From the NCBI GenBank assembly GCA_004558955.1, contig SFZC01000045.1, forward strand, positions 1-14,668: a DNA stretch of 14,668 bases, in the 5' to 3' direction. Positions 1 to 7,485 of this stretch are shown piece by piece (position 1 is the stretch's first letter; every line of letters starts with the position of its first letter). This DNA comes from a bacterium (lineage in GTDB: Bacteria; Cyanobacteriota; Vampirovibrionia; Gastranaerophilales; Gastranaerophilaceae). Both the position numbers and the translations under genes were made by a program. Below the pieces are notes generated by a model that ran no database searches, was not told the DNA's origin, and saw only the letters and a list, made by a program, of their open reading frames with translations.

Positions 1-1
1 T

Positions 2-832
2 TACATGCCTGCAATTTGGGCAAGTTTGATTACCGAAGACAAAAAATATTTTATAGATGCTTACAGAAAAACTCCGCAAATTCCGAAGTCTGCCGCTTGG
101 GGAATATTTTTAAGAGTTCATGACGAATTAACTCTTGAAATGGTAACTCCTGAAGTTCGAGAACTCATCTTTGACAATTTGGTCTCAAAAGGTGCAAGTT
201 TCCGAAACGGATTTGGGGTAAGCGGAAGAATGGCAAACTTCTTAAACAAAAACCCTAACAGAATAGAAGAAGCATTTTCAATTCTGTTGACCCTTCCGGG
301 AATTCCGATTATTTACTACGGAGATGAAGTCGGTGTAACAAACAATTACGAAAACGCTAAAAAAGCCGCCCAAAAACGAGCAAAAAATAACAAAGATTTA
401 TTATCTGCGTTTGATTCCCGAGATATCCACAGAGGGGACGTTCCGCAAAAATTATTCTACGGTTCAACTTTGGGATATTATCAATTCAACTCAAAAGTTT
501 ACAAAAAAGTCAGAAACCTTATCCATTTGAGAAAGACCTTACCTGTTATGGCAAATGGCGATTTTGAGATTTTGAAAACCTCTTCAAAAAGCAATTTGGC
601 CTACATAAGAAAAAATGAAGACCAACAAATCTTAGTGATAAATAACCTGTCTTCAGACAAATTGGTTGCAGAAATTACACTTCCTAAAAACATTATTCTA
701 AAAAATGAAGGTCACATAACAAGCCTGAAAAACCTTGTAAACGGGGATAATATAAAAGTAAATATTTCACTGCAAAATAAAACAATGCACTTAAAACTTG
801 CCCCATATCAAGTTTTGTGGTTAGAATTATAA
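2..832 (+). CDS. GH13 alpha-amylase-family enzyme, trehalose synthase-like (3' part)
   Basis: The reading frame is open at the window start, so this is the C-terminal 276 codons of a larger enzyme; the ATG at 5 is internal. Counting from that Met, residues 33-46 read GIFLRVHDELTLEM. This is GH13 conserved region IV in the form typical of trehalose synthase/maltose glucosyltransferases, with the transition-state-stabilising His39-Asp40. It is followed by the usual R-x-G-F-G-x-S-G-R-M-A (67-77) and LPGIPIIYYGDE (97-108) segments that close the (beta/alpha)8 barrel. Residues from about 185 to 275 look like the all-beta C-terminal domain. The family acts on alpha-glucosidic bonds, interconverting maltose and trehalose or hydrolysing alpha-glucosides. 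The nucleophile and acid/base regions lie upstream of the window, so trehalose synthase versus alpha-glucosidase cannot be settled. It converges on the anion transporter and ends at a hairpin terminator. Confidence 0.8.
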   Translation, partial: YMPAIWASLITEDKKYFIDAYRKTPQIPKSAAWGIFLRVHDELTLEMVTPEVRELIFDNLVSKGASFRNGFGVSGRMANFLNKNPNRIEEAFSILLTLPGIPIIYYGDEVGVTNNYENAKKAAQKRAKNNKDLLSAFDSRDIHRGDVPQKLFYGSTLGYYQFNSKVYKKVRNLIHLRKTLPVMANGDFEILKTSSKSNLAYIRKNEDQQILVINNLSSDKLVAEITLPKNIILKNEGHITSLKNLVNGDNIKVNISLQNKTMHLKLAPYQVLWLEL

Positions 833-860
833 ATTAAAAAAGGTGAAAACTTTAGACATA

Positions 861-897
861 AAAAAACACCTTCATCTTAATTGATGAAGGTGTTTTT
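861..897. terminator. Bidirectional intrinsic terminator
   Basis: A perfect 10-bp stem pairs CACCTTCATC (867-876) with GATGAAGGTG (883-892) around a 6-nt loop. Six A precede the stem and five T follow it, so the hairpin has a U-tract on either strand. It lies between the convergent GH13 and anion-transporter genes and probably terminates both. Confidence 0.9.
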
Positions 898-913
898 AAT
901 ATTGGAAATCTTA

Positions 914-2239
914 TTAGCGAAGATATCTTACATACAAATAAATCGAACTCAAAACTAATGAAATAAAAGTAACCAAAGCACCATATTTCATAAATCTGAA
1001 GAACGAAATTTTGTGACCTTTTGAAGTGGCGGTTTCACTAACCAAAACGTTAGCGGCAGCACCGATAATCGTAAGGTTTCCGCCAAGACATGCACCTAGT
1101 GATAATGCCCACCACAATGCGTGAACATGACCTGTAATTGCATTCGGATTAGCCGGGTTAATCAATTCAGAAATCAATGGAGCCATTGTCGCAGTATAAG
1201 GAATATTATCAATTATACCTGACAAAAGACCTGAAGCCCACAAAATAATCATGGTTGCCATATTCAAACTGCCGTGAGTTAGGACAATCAACTGGTCAGC
1301 CAAGAATTTAATACCGCCGTTTGCTTCAAAACCACCGATAATAATGAACAAACCTACAAAGAAGAAAATAGTTAACCATTCAACGTCTTTGTAAATTTCT
1401 TTAGGATTTTCAAATAACAACAAGAACGCTGCACCTGCTACGGCAAATACATAAGCAGGAATGTGAGTAACGTCATGAGTTACAAAGCCTAAAATTACCA
1501 ATACCAAAGTAATTACAGAACGAATCATCAAATTTTTATCGGTAATTGTTTGTGAATTATCAATATTTGCAACATGTGCCATTTTTTCAGGAGTTGCCTT
1601 CAAACCTTTTCTGAACAAGAATATCAAGGTTGAAATAGCAACCAAGAAAATAATAGTTACAATAGGTGTTAATTCATTTACAAAGTTCATAAAGCTCAAA
1701 CCGGCTCTTGTACCGATAATAATATTCGGCGGGTCACCAATCAAAGTAGCAGTACCACCGATATTTGAAGCCAAAACTTCGGTAATCAAAAACGGTACAG
1801 GGTCTGTGTCAAATTCTTTTGCAATAACAAAAGTTATCGGCATCATAAGTACAACCGTTGTTACGTTATCCAAAAAAGCTGATGCTACAGCGGTAAACGC
1901 TGCCAAGGCAAAAAGAACTGTTTTCGGGTGACCTTTAGTAATTTTTAATAAATTTAGAGCCATCCACTTGAAAACACCGCTTCGACTTGCGATATTTACA
2001 ATAATCATCATACCGATTAACAGGAAGATAACCTGAAAATCTACATACTCGAAAACACCTTTCAAAACTTTACCGTCACCGGCTTCCCCACCGAAAGGAA
2101 TCAATCCGAGCAACATAACCAATGCCGCACCTGCAAGTGCAACAACTGATTTTTGGATTTTTTCACTGGCAATGAACACATAAGCAATAAACAAAATCGC
2201 ACCCGTGATAATCATTCCGTGAGATTGAATAAATTCCAT
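914..2239 (-). CDS. ArsB/NhaD-family anion or Na+/H+ transporter
   Basis: This is a 441-residue polytopic inner-membrane protein of the ion transporter (IT) superfamily, the group holding ArsB arsenite permeases, NhaD antiporters and OCA2/YbiR-like proteins. Two inverted-repeat halves are visible. The first carries FLDNVTT (122-128) and GGTATLIGDPPNI (161-173). The second carries the matching DNIPYTATMAP (344-354) and GACLGGNLTIIGAAAN (382-397). These re-entrant hairpin signatures line the transport path. About eleven hydrophobic segments are present and the length is normal. The substrate cannot be read from sequence: arsenite, a dicarboxylate-like anion or Na+/H+ are all possible, and no arsR or arsC lies nearby. 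The ATG is preceded by GAAGGAG (2247-2253) and an extended -10 promoter. The gene is 89 bp downstream of rseP with no visible terminator between, so it may also receive read-through. Confidence 0.85.
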   Translation of the reverse strand: MEFIQSHGMIITGAILFIAYVFIASEKIQKSVVALAGAALVMLLGLIPFGGEAGDGKVLKGVFEYVDFQVIFLLIGMMIIVNIASRSGVFKWMALNLLKITKGHPKTVLFALAAFTAVASAFLDNVTTVVLMMPITFVIAKEFDTDPVPFLITEVLASNIGGTATLIGDPPNIIIGTRAGLSFMNFVNELTPIVTIIFLVAISTLIFLFRKGLKATPEKMAHVANIDNSQTITDKNLMIRSVITLVLVILGFVTHDVTHIPAYVFAVAGAAFLLLFENPKEIYKDVEWLTIFFFVGLFIIIGGFEANGGIKFLADQLIVLTHGSLNMATMIILWASGLLSGIIDNIPYTATMAPLISELINPANPNAITGHVHALWWALSLGACLGGNLTIIGAAANVLVSETATSKGHKISFFRFMKYGALVTFISLVLSSIYLYVRYLR

Positions 2240-2265
2240 CTTCTGTTCTCCTTCTATACAGAAGA

Positions 2266-2274
2266 ATTATAACA
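2266..2274 (-). promoter_or_regulatory. Extended -10 promoter of the anion transporter gene
   Basis: On the minus strand the sequence reads TGTTATAAT, a perfect TATAAT with the TGn extension. It would start transcription near 2259, about 20 nt before the ATG. No good -35 hexamer is found at 16-18 bp, as expected for some extended -10 promoters. Confidence 0.6.
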
Positions 2275-2328
2275 CGAACAAACAGACAATTATTCTTTTT
2301 CCATTCAATCTTTACATTAGTCGTAGTA

Positions 2329-3696
2329 TTAGAATTTGTGCTTGATTAGGGCATAAATGTCGTTACCGACAATGAAAATCATAAATAAAATCAGTAACAA
2401 GAAAAATACCGAACTGATTTTGTTAATCGTTTCTTCAGCCAGTGGTTTGCCACGCAATTTTTCAATTACCAAGAACATAAAATGTCCGCCGTCAAGAGCC
2501 GGTATCGGTAAAAAGTTTACAAGTGCCAAATCTAACGATATCATCGCAGTGAGTAACAAGCCTGAGAAAAATCCGTTATTTTGAATTACATCGCCACCGA
2601 TTTTTGTAATAGCGACAATACCGTGCATATCCTTCATCGGAATTTTACCGGTAAACAGTTGCCACAAACCGTAAACAAGCATGTAAGTTTGTTCCCACAA
2701 ATAACTGAACGAACCTGAAATTGCGGTTTTAAAATTCTTTGTAGGTCTTAAAACTTCACGAGCCTCAATCATTATACCGATTAAACCTTTTTCATCTGCA
2801 TAAAGCGATTTCAAATCAACGGTCTTACCGTCCCTCAAAACTTGAATATTCAACGGTCTTTGAGTATCAGACACGGCAAAAGCCAAATCTTTCAAAGTTA
2901 ACGTTCCGTCAGATGTATAAGTTGATTTATCTTTTATAGCTTTTCTCAACTTCACTTGAGTCTCGTTCAAGGAAACCTGTTTGTCATGATAAAGTGCATA
3001 ACCTTTCAACACTTCATCATCAATAACAATCGGGGCCTCATCGGTTATTTCCGGTAGTTTTACGACTACATCTTTTTTTATAACTTCTTCATTATTAACG
3101 GTAGGATTAAGTTTTTCTAATGCTTCAAGTTTTTCATTTACAAAACTTTCATCAACTTTACCATCATATTTTTTACTGCTTTTAGCGTACAAAGTCAAAG
3201 CATAACTTGAATTTATATCAGAACCGTTAATTTTCAAAACTCGGTCGCCCTTTTGCATTCCGCTATTCCAAACGGAAGCCTCTTTTGGAGCACTGATATT
3301 ACCAATAAATACCTGACTTTGACCTGACGGGAGTTTTCCCCACACAAAAGCCGTCAATAAAACAAAAACAAAAGCAACAATAACATTTGCGATAACACCC
3401 GCTGAAATAACAATCATTCTGTGCAATACGGAATGATTTACAAATCTATCTTTTGAATCTTCGGGTAAATCAGAATCTTTTTCATCATCTGGAAATGATA
3501 CATAACCGCCAAGCAAAAAGGCATGCACAACAAGTTCAACATCACCCACCTGCTTACTCCACAAAGTAGGACCAATAGGTAAGCCGAAACCGAACTTTGA
3601 AACCTTTATTCCCAACGCTTTTGCTGCGAAAAAGTGACCCGCCTCGTGAATTAGTACTAAAAAACTTAGCAATAATATCATTATTATCAAAGACAT
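2329..3696 (-). CDS. rseP: RseP-type site-2 zinc metalloprotease with enlarged PDZ region
   Basis: This is a 455-residue membrane-embedded M50 metalloprotease. The zinc site is HEAGH at 17-21 in the first membrane segment. The third zinc ligand, Asp402, lies in NFLPIPALDGG (394-404). Other hallmarks are GGYV (63-66), membrane segments near 94-118 and 380-400, and a final one at 429-447. Family members cut single-pass membrane proteins, for example anti-sigma factors, within the bilayer. The periplasmic PDZ domain starts normally at 130-161, with GDRVLKING, but its later strands (PLNIQVLRDGKTVDL) resume only at 281. This leaves an insertion of roughly 95 residues (see findings). The start is supported by AAGAGGA 7-13 nt upstream, and only 30 bp separate it from pheS. 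No anti-sigma factor or bamA homologue is in the window, so the substrate is unknown. Confidence 0.93.
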   Translation of the reverse strand: MSLIIMILLLSFLVLIHEAGHFFAAKALGIKVSKFGFGLPIGPTLWSKQVGDVELVVHAFLLGGYVSFPDDEKDSDLPEDSKDRFVNHSVLHRMIVISAGVIANVIVAFVFVLLTAFVWGKLPSGQSQVFIGNISAPKEASVWNSGMQKGDRVLKINGSDINSSYALTLYAKSSKKYDGKVDESFVNEKLEALEKLNPTVNNEEVIKKDVVVKLPEITDEAPIVIDDEVLKGYALYHDKQVSLNETQVKLRKAIKDKSTYTSDGTLTLKDLAFAVSDTQRPLNIQVLRDGKTVDLKSLYADEKGLIGIMIEAREVLRPTKNFKTAISGSFSYLWEQTYMLVYGLWQLFTGKIPMKDMHGIVAITKIGGDVIQNNGFFSGLLLTAMISLDLALVNFLPIPALDGGHFMFLVIEKLRGKPLAEETINKISSVFFLLLILFMIFIVGNDIYALIKHKF

Positions 3697-3726
3697 AAAA
3701 AATCCTCTTTACCTTAAATCTGTTAT

Positions 3727-4767
3727 TTATCTTTTAAATTGCTCAGAAAATCTTACATCATTGTTGAAAAATAATCTGATATCATCGATTGCATATTTTA
3801 GCATTGCAAGACGCTCAACGCCGACACCGAACGCAAAGCCCGAATATACATCAGGGTCAATTCCGACACCACGCAATACGTTAGGGTCAACCATGCCTGC
3901 CCCTAAGATTTCTAACCAACCCGTACCCGAGCAGGTTCTGCAACCTTTGCCTTCGCACATAATACATTGAACATCAATTTCTGCTGACGGTTCAGTGAAC
4001 GGGAAGAAACTGCTTCTAAATCTTGTAGGTCTAACAGAACCAAAATAAATTCTGATAAATTCGTTCAAAACGCCTTTCAAATCACCAAAAGTAATATTTT
4101 TATCAACATACAAACCTTCAATTTGGTGGAAGAAATTATTTTTACGGGAATTTATATTTTCATTTCGGTATACTCGACCAGGAGCAATAATTCTAATCGG
4201 CGGTTTTTGGTTTTCCATAACGTGAACTTGAGCCCCTGAAGTTTGACTTCTCAATACAACATTTTTTGCAATATTTGTATAAAAAGTATCTTGCATATCT
4301 CTTGCAGGGTGGTCTTTTGGAACATTCAACATATCAAAGTTGAAATATTCCGTTTCAACTTCAGGTGAACATTCACTCGGAGCAACCGAAAATCCCAAAT
4401 TTTGGAAAATTGACACGATTTCGTTTGTTGTTGATGTCAACGGGTGAACGTTACCTCTCGGAATATATTGTCCCGGCAAAGTAATATCAAGTCTTTCTTT
4501 TTCTAATTTTTTATTCAATTCCTGTTCATAAAAAACGGTGAATTTTTTAGAAATTGCAGACTCCAAACATTTTGTAATTTCGTTTGCTCTTGAACCTACA
4601 ATTCGCTTATCTTCAGGAGATAAATCCTTTAAACCTTTTTTAATTTCGTTAAATTCCCCTTTTCTGCTCAAATATTTAAATTTAACATCTTCCAAGTCCT
4701 TTACCGTAGCAGAATTTTCAATATCTGCCATTGCATTTGAATAGATTTTCTCCAGTTGTTCTTTCAT
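3727..4767 (-). CDS. pheS: Phenylalanyl-tRNA synthetase alpha subunit
   Basis: This is a full-length 346-residue catalytic subunit of the heterotetrameric (alpha-beta)2 class II synthetase that charges tRNA-Phe. Residues 1-90 form the coiled-coil tRNA-binding arm. The catalytic core shows FNFDMLNVPKDHPARDMQDTF (from 142), HQIEGLYVD (214-222), the motif 2-like FRSSFFPFTEPSAEIDV (250-266), and motif 3 GFAFGVGVERLAMLKY (310-325). A CxxC-x4-CxxC group (Cys268, 271, 276, 279) is common in bacterial PheS and probably structural. The ATG has AGAGGT eight bases upstream. The preceding MBL gene ends only 10 bp earlier, and its TAG stop is embedded in this ribosome-binding region. pheT, usually adjacent, is absent: rseP follows directly, so the beta subunit must be encoded elsewhere. 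Confidence 0.97.
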   Translation of the reverse strand: MKEQLEKIYSNAMADIENSATVKDLEDVKFKYLSRKGEFNEIKKGLKDLSPEDKRIVGSRANEITKCLESAISKKFTVFYEQELNKKLEKERLDITLPGQYIPRGNVHPLTSTTNEIVSIFQNLGFSVAPSECSPEVETEYFNFDMLNVPKDHPARDMQDTFYTNIAKNVVLRSQTSGAQVHVMENQKPPIRIIAPGRVYRNENINSRKNNFFHQIEGLYVDKNITFGDLKGVLNEFIRIYFGSVRPTRFRSSFFPFTEPSAEIDVQCIMCEGKGCRTCSGTGWLEILGAGMVDPNVLRGVGIDPDVYSGFAFGVGVERLAMLKYAIDDIRLFFNNDVRFSEQFKR

Positions 4768-4777
4768 TTTTATACCT

Positions 4778-5404
4778 CTATATATTTAAAATTTCATTAT
4801 ACTTTTTTTCGTAACCTATTGTTGTTTCGCTTCCGTGTCCGGGGAAAACTTTTGTATCGTCAGGCAATTCAAACAATTTGTCCTTGATACTGTGACTGAT
4901 TGCATTCAAATCCCCCCCAGGTAAATCGCAACGCCCGACACTTCCGTGAAACAGTGTATCGCCTGAAAATAATTTTCCGTCAATTACATAACTCATTCCG
5001 CCTTTTGTATGTCCCGGAGTTGAAATACATTTAACCTCGATATCTCCGAATTTAAAAATATCACCGTCTTTGACAAAATGATTGATATTTTTGATAGAAA
5101 CGGGCATCATGCCTGCAAACATTTGCATCATTTTCCCGCAAAAACCGACTTGTGATAAGTCTTCTTCGTTCATATAAGTATCAACACCGAAAATCTCTTT
5201 GAACTTGTCAACCCCTAAAATATGGTCAAAATGTCCGTGAGTTAAGAAAATATATTTCAATTTCACATCAACATTTTTAATATTTTCGATAAAATCTACA
5301 TCAGGTGCAGAACAGTCTATCAGTACCGCTTCTCTTGATTTTTCGTCAATTAAAAGGTAGTTGTTAGCATCAATGGGTCCTTCTACAAAAACTTTCATTT
5401 CCAT
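4778..5404 (-). CDS. MBL-fold metallo-hydrolase, glyoxalase II-like
   Basis: This is a 208-residue cytosolic metallo-beta-lactamase-fold hydrolase. The dinuclear metal site is complete: THGHFDH (55-61; His56, His58, Asp60, His61), His132 in TPGHT, Asp149 in SGDTLF, and His190 in FPGHG. The overall form (GSVGRCDLPGGD, then PGHGSETTIGYE) matches the compact YcbL/hydroxyacylglutathione-hydrolase-like group, which lacks the long C-terminal glutathione-binding domain of true GloB. The natural substrate is unknown, probably a thioester or a related small metabolite. The start overlaps the kdsA stop by one base (TAATG). A second in-frame ATG two codons later cannot be excluded. It sits between kdsA and pheS and is co-transcribed with them. 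Confidence 0.88.
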   Translation of the reverse strand: MEMKVFVEGPIDANNYLLIDEKSREAVLIDCSAPDVDFIENIKNVDVKLKYIFLTHGHFDHILGVDKFKEIFGVDTYMNEEDLSQVGFCGKMMQMFAGMMPVSIKNINHFVKDGDIFKFGDIEVKCISTPGHTKGGMSYVIDGKLFSGDTLFHGSVGRCDLPGGDLNAISHSIKDKLFELPDDTKVFPGHGSETTIGYEKKYNEILNI

Positions 5405-6228
5405 TATTTTCTAACAACCTCAAAAATTTCTTTACAAATAGAAAATACGTCTTTAACATCTTTTAATGCAAGCATATTTGCTCCGTCACAAAGAGCTTTG
5501 TCAGGGTTCGGATGAACCTCAAAGAACAAGACATTAGCACCTGCAGCCATTGCAGATTTTGCCAAAGTTGGAACAAATCTTCTATCTCCGCCCGAGCTTG
5601 TGCCGTTTGCACCAGGAAGTTGAACGCTGTGTGTTGCATCAAACACAACAGGATAACCAAATTCCTGCATTATCGGAATACCACGAAAATCAACAATCAG
5701 ATTATTATACCCAAACGAAGAGCCTCTATCCGTCAACATAATGTCGGTATTTCCAGAATCCTCAACCTTTTTCACCAAACTGCCCATTTGAGCGGGTGCT
5801 AAGAATTGACCTTTTTTGATATTAACGATTTTACCTGTTTTTGCCGCCGCTACAAGCAAATCAGTTTGCCTGCACAAAAATGCCGGAATTTGTAAAATAT
5901 CCGCAACTTTAGCAACGGGCTCCGCTTGGTCAGGCGTATGAATATCAGTTACAATCGGCAAATCATATTTAGATTTCACTGCCGCTAACATTTCTAACCC
6001 TTTTTCCATTCCAGGACCTCTGTATGAGGTGATAGAAGAACGATTAGCCTTGTCAAATGAAGATTTGAACACATAATTTATGCCAAGTTCTTTAGTAACC
6101 TGTTTTAAATAATCTGCTGTTTCATCAAGAACTTCCTGACTTTCAATAGCACACGGACCGGCAAGAATAGTCAATTTATCCCCACCAATCTCAAAATCCC
6201 TTAATTTAATTCTCTTAATATTTTTCAT
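5404..6228 (-). CDS. kdsA: 3-deoxy-8-phosphooctulonate (KDO-8-P) synthase
   Basis: This enzyme condenses phosphoenolpyruvate with arabinose-5-phosphate to give KDO-8-phosphate, the first committed step to the KDO of LPS inner core. Counted from the ATG at 6228 it has 274 residues, normal for the family. It shows LAGPCAIES (22-30), KSSFDKANRSS, DIHTP, LTDRGSSFGY, FDATHSVQLPG, and a C-terminal FFEVHPNPDKALCDGAN. Cys26 where the metal-free E. coli type has Asn, with the His, Glu and Asp ligands in the later motifs, indicates the metal-dependent class. A longer reading from a TTG at 6255 is possible. It would start upstream of the -10 hexamer identified here, so the ATG is preferred. No Shine-Dalgarno sequence stands at the right distance. 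It is first in the kdsA-MBL-pheS-rseP cluster. Confidence 0.95.
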   Translation of the reverse strand: MKNIKRIKLRDFEIGGDKLTILAGPCAIESQEVLDETADYLKQVTKELGINYVFKSSFDKANRSSITSYRGPGMEKGLEMLAAVKSKYDLPIVTDIHTPDQAEPVAKVADILQIPAFLCRQTDLLVAAAKTGKIVNIKKGQFLAPAQMGSLVKKVEDSGNTDIMLTDRGSSFGYNNLIVDFRGIPIMQEFGYPVVFDATHSVQLPGANGTSSGGDRRFVPTLAKSAMAAGANVLFFEVHPNPDKALCDGANMLALKDVKDVFSICKEIFEVVRK

Positions 6229-6234
6229 ACCTGA

Positions 6235-6263
6235 ATTATATGCAAAATAAAGCAAAATTACAA
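6235..6263 (-). promoter_or_regulatory. Sigma-70-type promoter of the kdsA cluster, predicted leaderless start
   Basis: On the minus strand, TTGTAA (6263-6258), a 17-bp spacer and a perfect TATAAT (6240-6235) are followed by six bases and then the kdsA ATG (6228). The expected transcription start is therefore at or within a base or two of the A of the start codon, giving a leaderless or nearly leaderless mRNA. Confidence 0.65.
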
Positions 6264-6278
6264 GTTCTCCGAAAATTA

Positions 6279-6307
6279 TTGCGAGAAGATAAATAAAATG
6301 TTAAAAT
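6279..6307 (+). promoter_or_regulatory. Extended -10 promoter of the 142-residue gene, predicted leaderless start
   Basis: TTGCGA (6279-6284), a 17-bp spacer and TAAAAT (6302-6307) with an upstream TGn extension (6299-6301) are followed by exactly six bases and then the ATG at 6314. The geometry is the same as at the divergent kdsA promoter, and again no Shine-Dalgarno sequence is visible. Confidence 0.55.
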
Positions 6308-6313
6308 AGTAAT

Positions 6314-6742
6314 ATGAGCTTCATTCACAGAAAGCCGTATAACGGCAAATTCAGAATTAAAGAAATAATTTATATTATACTTACGATTATTGGAGTTTGC
6401 GTTGTTGCATTTTGTATCGACTACTACGATTTTGAATGTTCAAAAGCGAACGATACCTGCTTAATTTATTCAAAAAGAATATTTCAACAAAGAGAAGTTT
6501 ATGAGGCATTTAAAATTTCAGATATAGACGGGTATTATATCAACGAAATAACATCTCATAGCAGATATTCTCATCGACATTTTTACCCCGTAATACATCT
6601 AAAAAGCGAAGACCGTTTGATTTTTATGCCGTTTGATACAAGATCACACGAAAAAGCGGAAGATATTTACAGTAACATCTTCATTCAGCCCGAATACAAA
6701 ATTAAAGGTAGCTTATTCAAAGCATTTTTCGATTTATACTAA
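6314..6742 (+). CDS. Small single-TM membrane protein, function unknown
   Basis: I do not recognise this 142-residue protein. A basic N-terminus (residues 1-17) leads into one hydrophobic segment at about 18-35, which the positive-inside rule would place with its N-terminus in the cytoplasm. The rest is a soluble domain with two Cys (42, 49) just after the membrane and a mixed beta/alpha pattern: DIDGYYINEI, FYPVIHLKSEDRLIFMPF, then a helix around HEKAEDIYSNIF. This order resembles small membrane-anchored bacterial PH-like domains, but that is only an impression. The promoter spacing predicts a leaderless mRNA. It is divergent from kdsA, and its TAA overlaps the stop codon of the convergent SPOR gene, so it stands alone on its strand. 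The codon use resembles that of its neighbours. Confidence 0.75.
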   Translation: MSFIHRKPYNGKFRIKEIIYIILTIIGVCVVAFCIDYYDFECSKANDTCLIYSKRIFQQREVYEAFKISDIDGYYINEITSHSRYSHRHFYPVIHLKSEDRLIFMPFDTRSHEKAEDIYSNIFIQPEYKIKGSLFKAFFDLY

Positions 6743-7485
6743 TTTGCAACAACTCTTGCCGGAAAATTATTCTTGAGCAAATTATTCATCATCTGCTGAG
6801 CCTTCTCTTTAGAGGTATAAGACCCCACCTGCAAAGTATAATATCCGCCGACATTTTTAACAACGGGAGTAATACCTAATCCCGCATCCTGCATAATACT
6901 TTTGGCAACTTCTGCTTGTTTTTCTGTTGCGTAAGAACCGACAACAACCCTTGATAGTACAGGTTTTTCAACAGGTGCGGGCGTTTGCGGGACTACCGTA
7001 ACGGTTTGTGATTTTTCCTGAGATTTGTTTAAATGAGAAACAGTTGCCTGTTCTGCCGTTTTGACCTCTACGGAATTTTCACGTTGTTGTTCTTTTACTA
7101 TATTATTTTCAGCCTCAATTTGTCCGACTGTCGGCTTGTTTTGATGCGGAAGAACGACTTTTTCATCTAATTCAGGCGAAAACATAGTTTCATCGGTAAC
7201 TTTTTTGCCGTCATCTTCAAGCTTCAAACTTTTCAATCTGTCATCAATAGAGGCAGAAGAAATCGGACTTTCATCCTCGGAAGCCGTGATATCGTTATCG
7301 GAAGAAATACCTATTTCAACATTTGGAGCAAACAATCTTGCCAACCCCAACAGAACTAACAAACCTGCAAAAAATGCCGTGACAAAGATTTTCACGTCTT
7401 GATTGCCTTTTTTATTAACCTTCTTCTTATATTCGTTATAAGAAAAATGAGAACTGTTTTCAAATTTACTTGAGTTTTTTAACAT
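6739..7485 (-). CDS. SPOR-domain membrane protein
   Basis: This 248-residue bitopic inner-membrane protein has a short basic cytoplasmic tail (1-30), one transmembrane helix (about 32-52) and a long, low-complexity linker (55-175) that is acidic, then rich in Gln, Thr and Pro. A C-terminal SPOR domain covers 176-248, with the two half-repeats VVVGSYATEKQAEVA and TLQVGSYTSKEKAQQMM. SPOR domains bind denuded glycan strands of septal peptidoglycan, and proteins of this layout (FtsN-, DedD-like) usually act at the division site. No FtsN-specific motif is evident, so a division role is inferred from architecture only. The start overlaps the DUF366 stop by one base (TAATG), with AGAGGTG just upstream. 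It is last in the four-gene operon. Its stop overlaps the stop of the convergent gene and no terminator hairpin is visible. Confidence 0.88.
   Translation of the reverse strand: MLKNSSKFENSSHFSYNEYKKKVNKKGNQDVKIFVTAFFAGLLVLLGLARLFAPNVEIGISSDNDITASEDESPISSASIDDRLKSLKLEDDGKKVTDETMFSPELDEKVVLPHQNKPTVGQIEAENNIVKEQQRENSVEVKTAEQATVSHLNKSQEKSQTVTVVPQTPAPVEKPVLSRVVVGSYATEKQAEVAKSIMQDAGLGITPVVKNVGGYYTLQVGSYTSKEKAQQMMNNLLKNNFPARVVAN

Noticed and set aside
3930..3970. Four-Cys cluster in PheS as a foreign zinc-finger insertion
   Set aside because: A CxxC-x4-CxxC group at this point is common in bacterial PheS, so it is not unusual.
6226..6255. Longer kdsA from TTG at 6255
   Set aside because: It would begin upstream of the -10 hexamer, adds residues not typical of KdsA and has no Shine-Dalgarno sequence.
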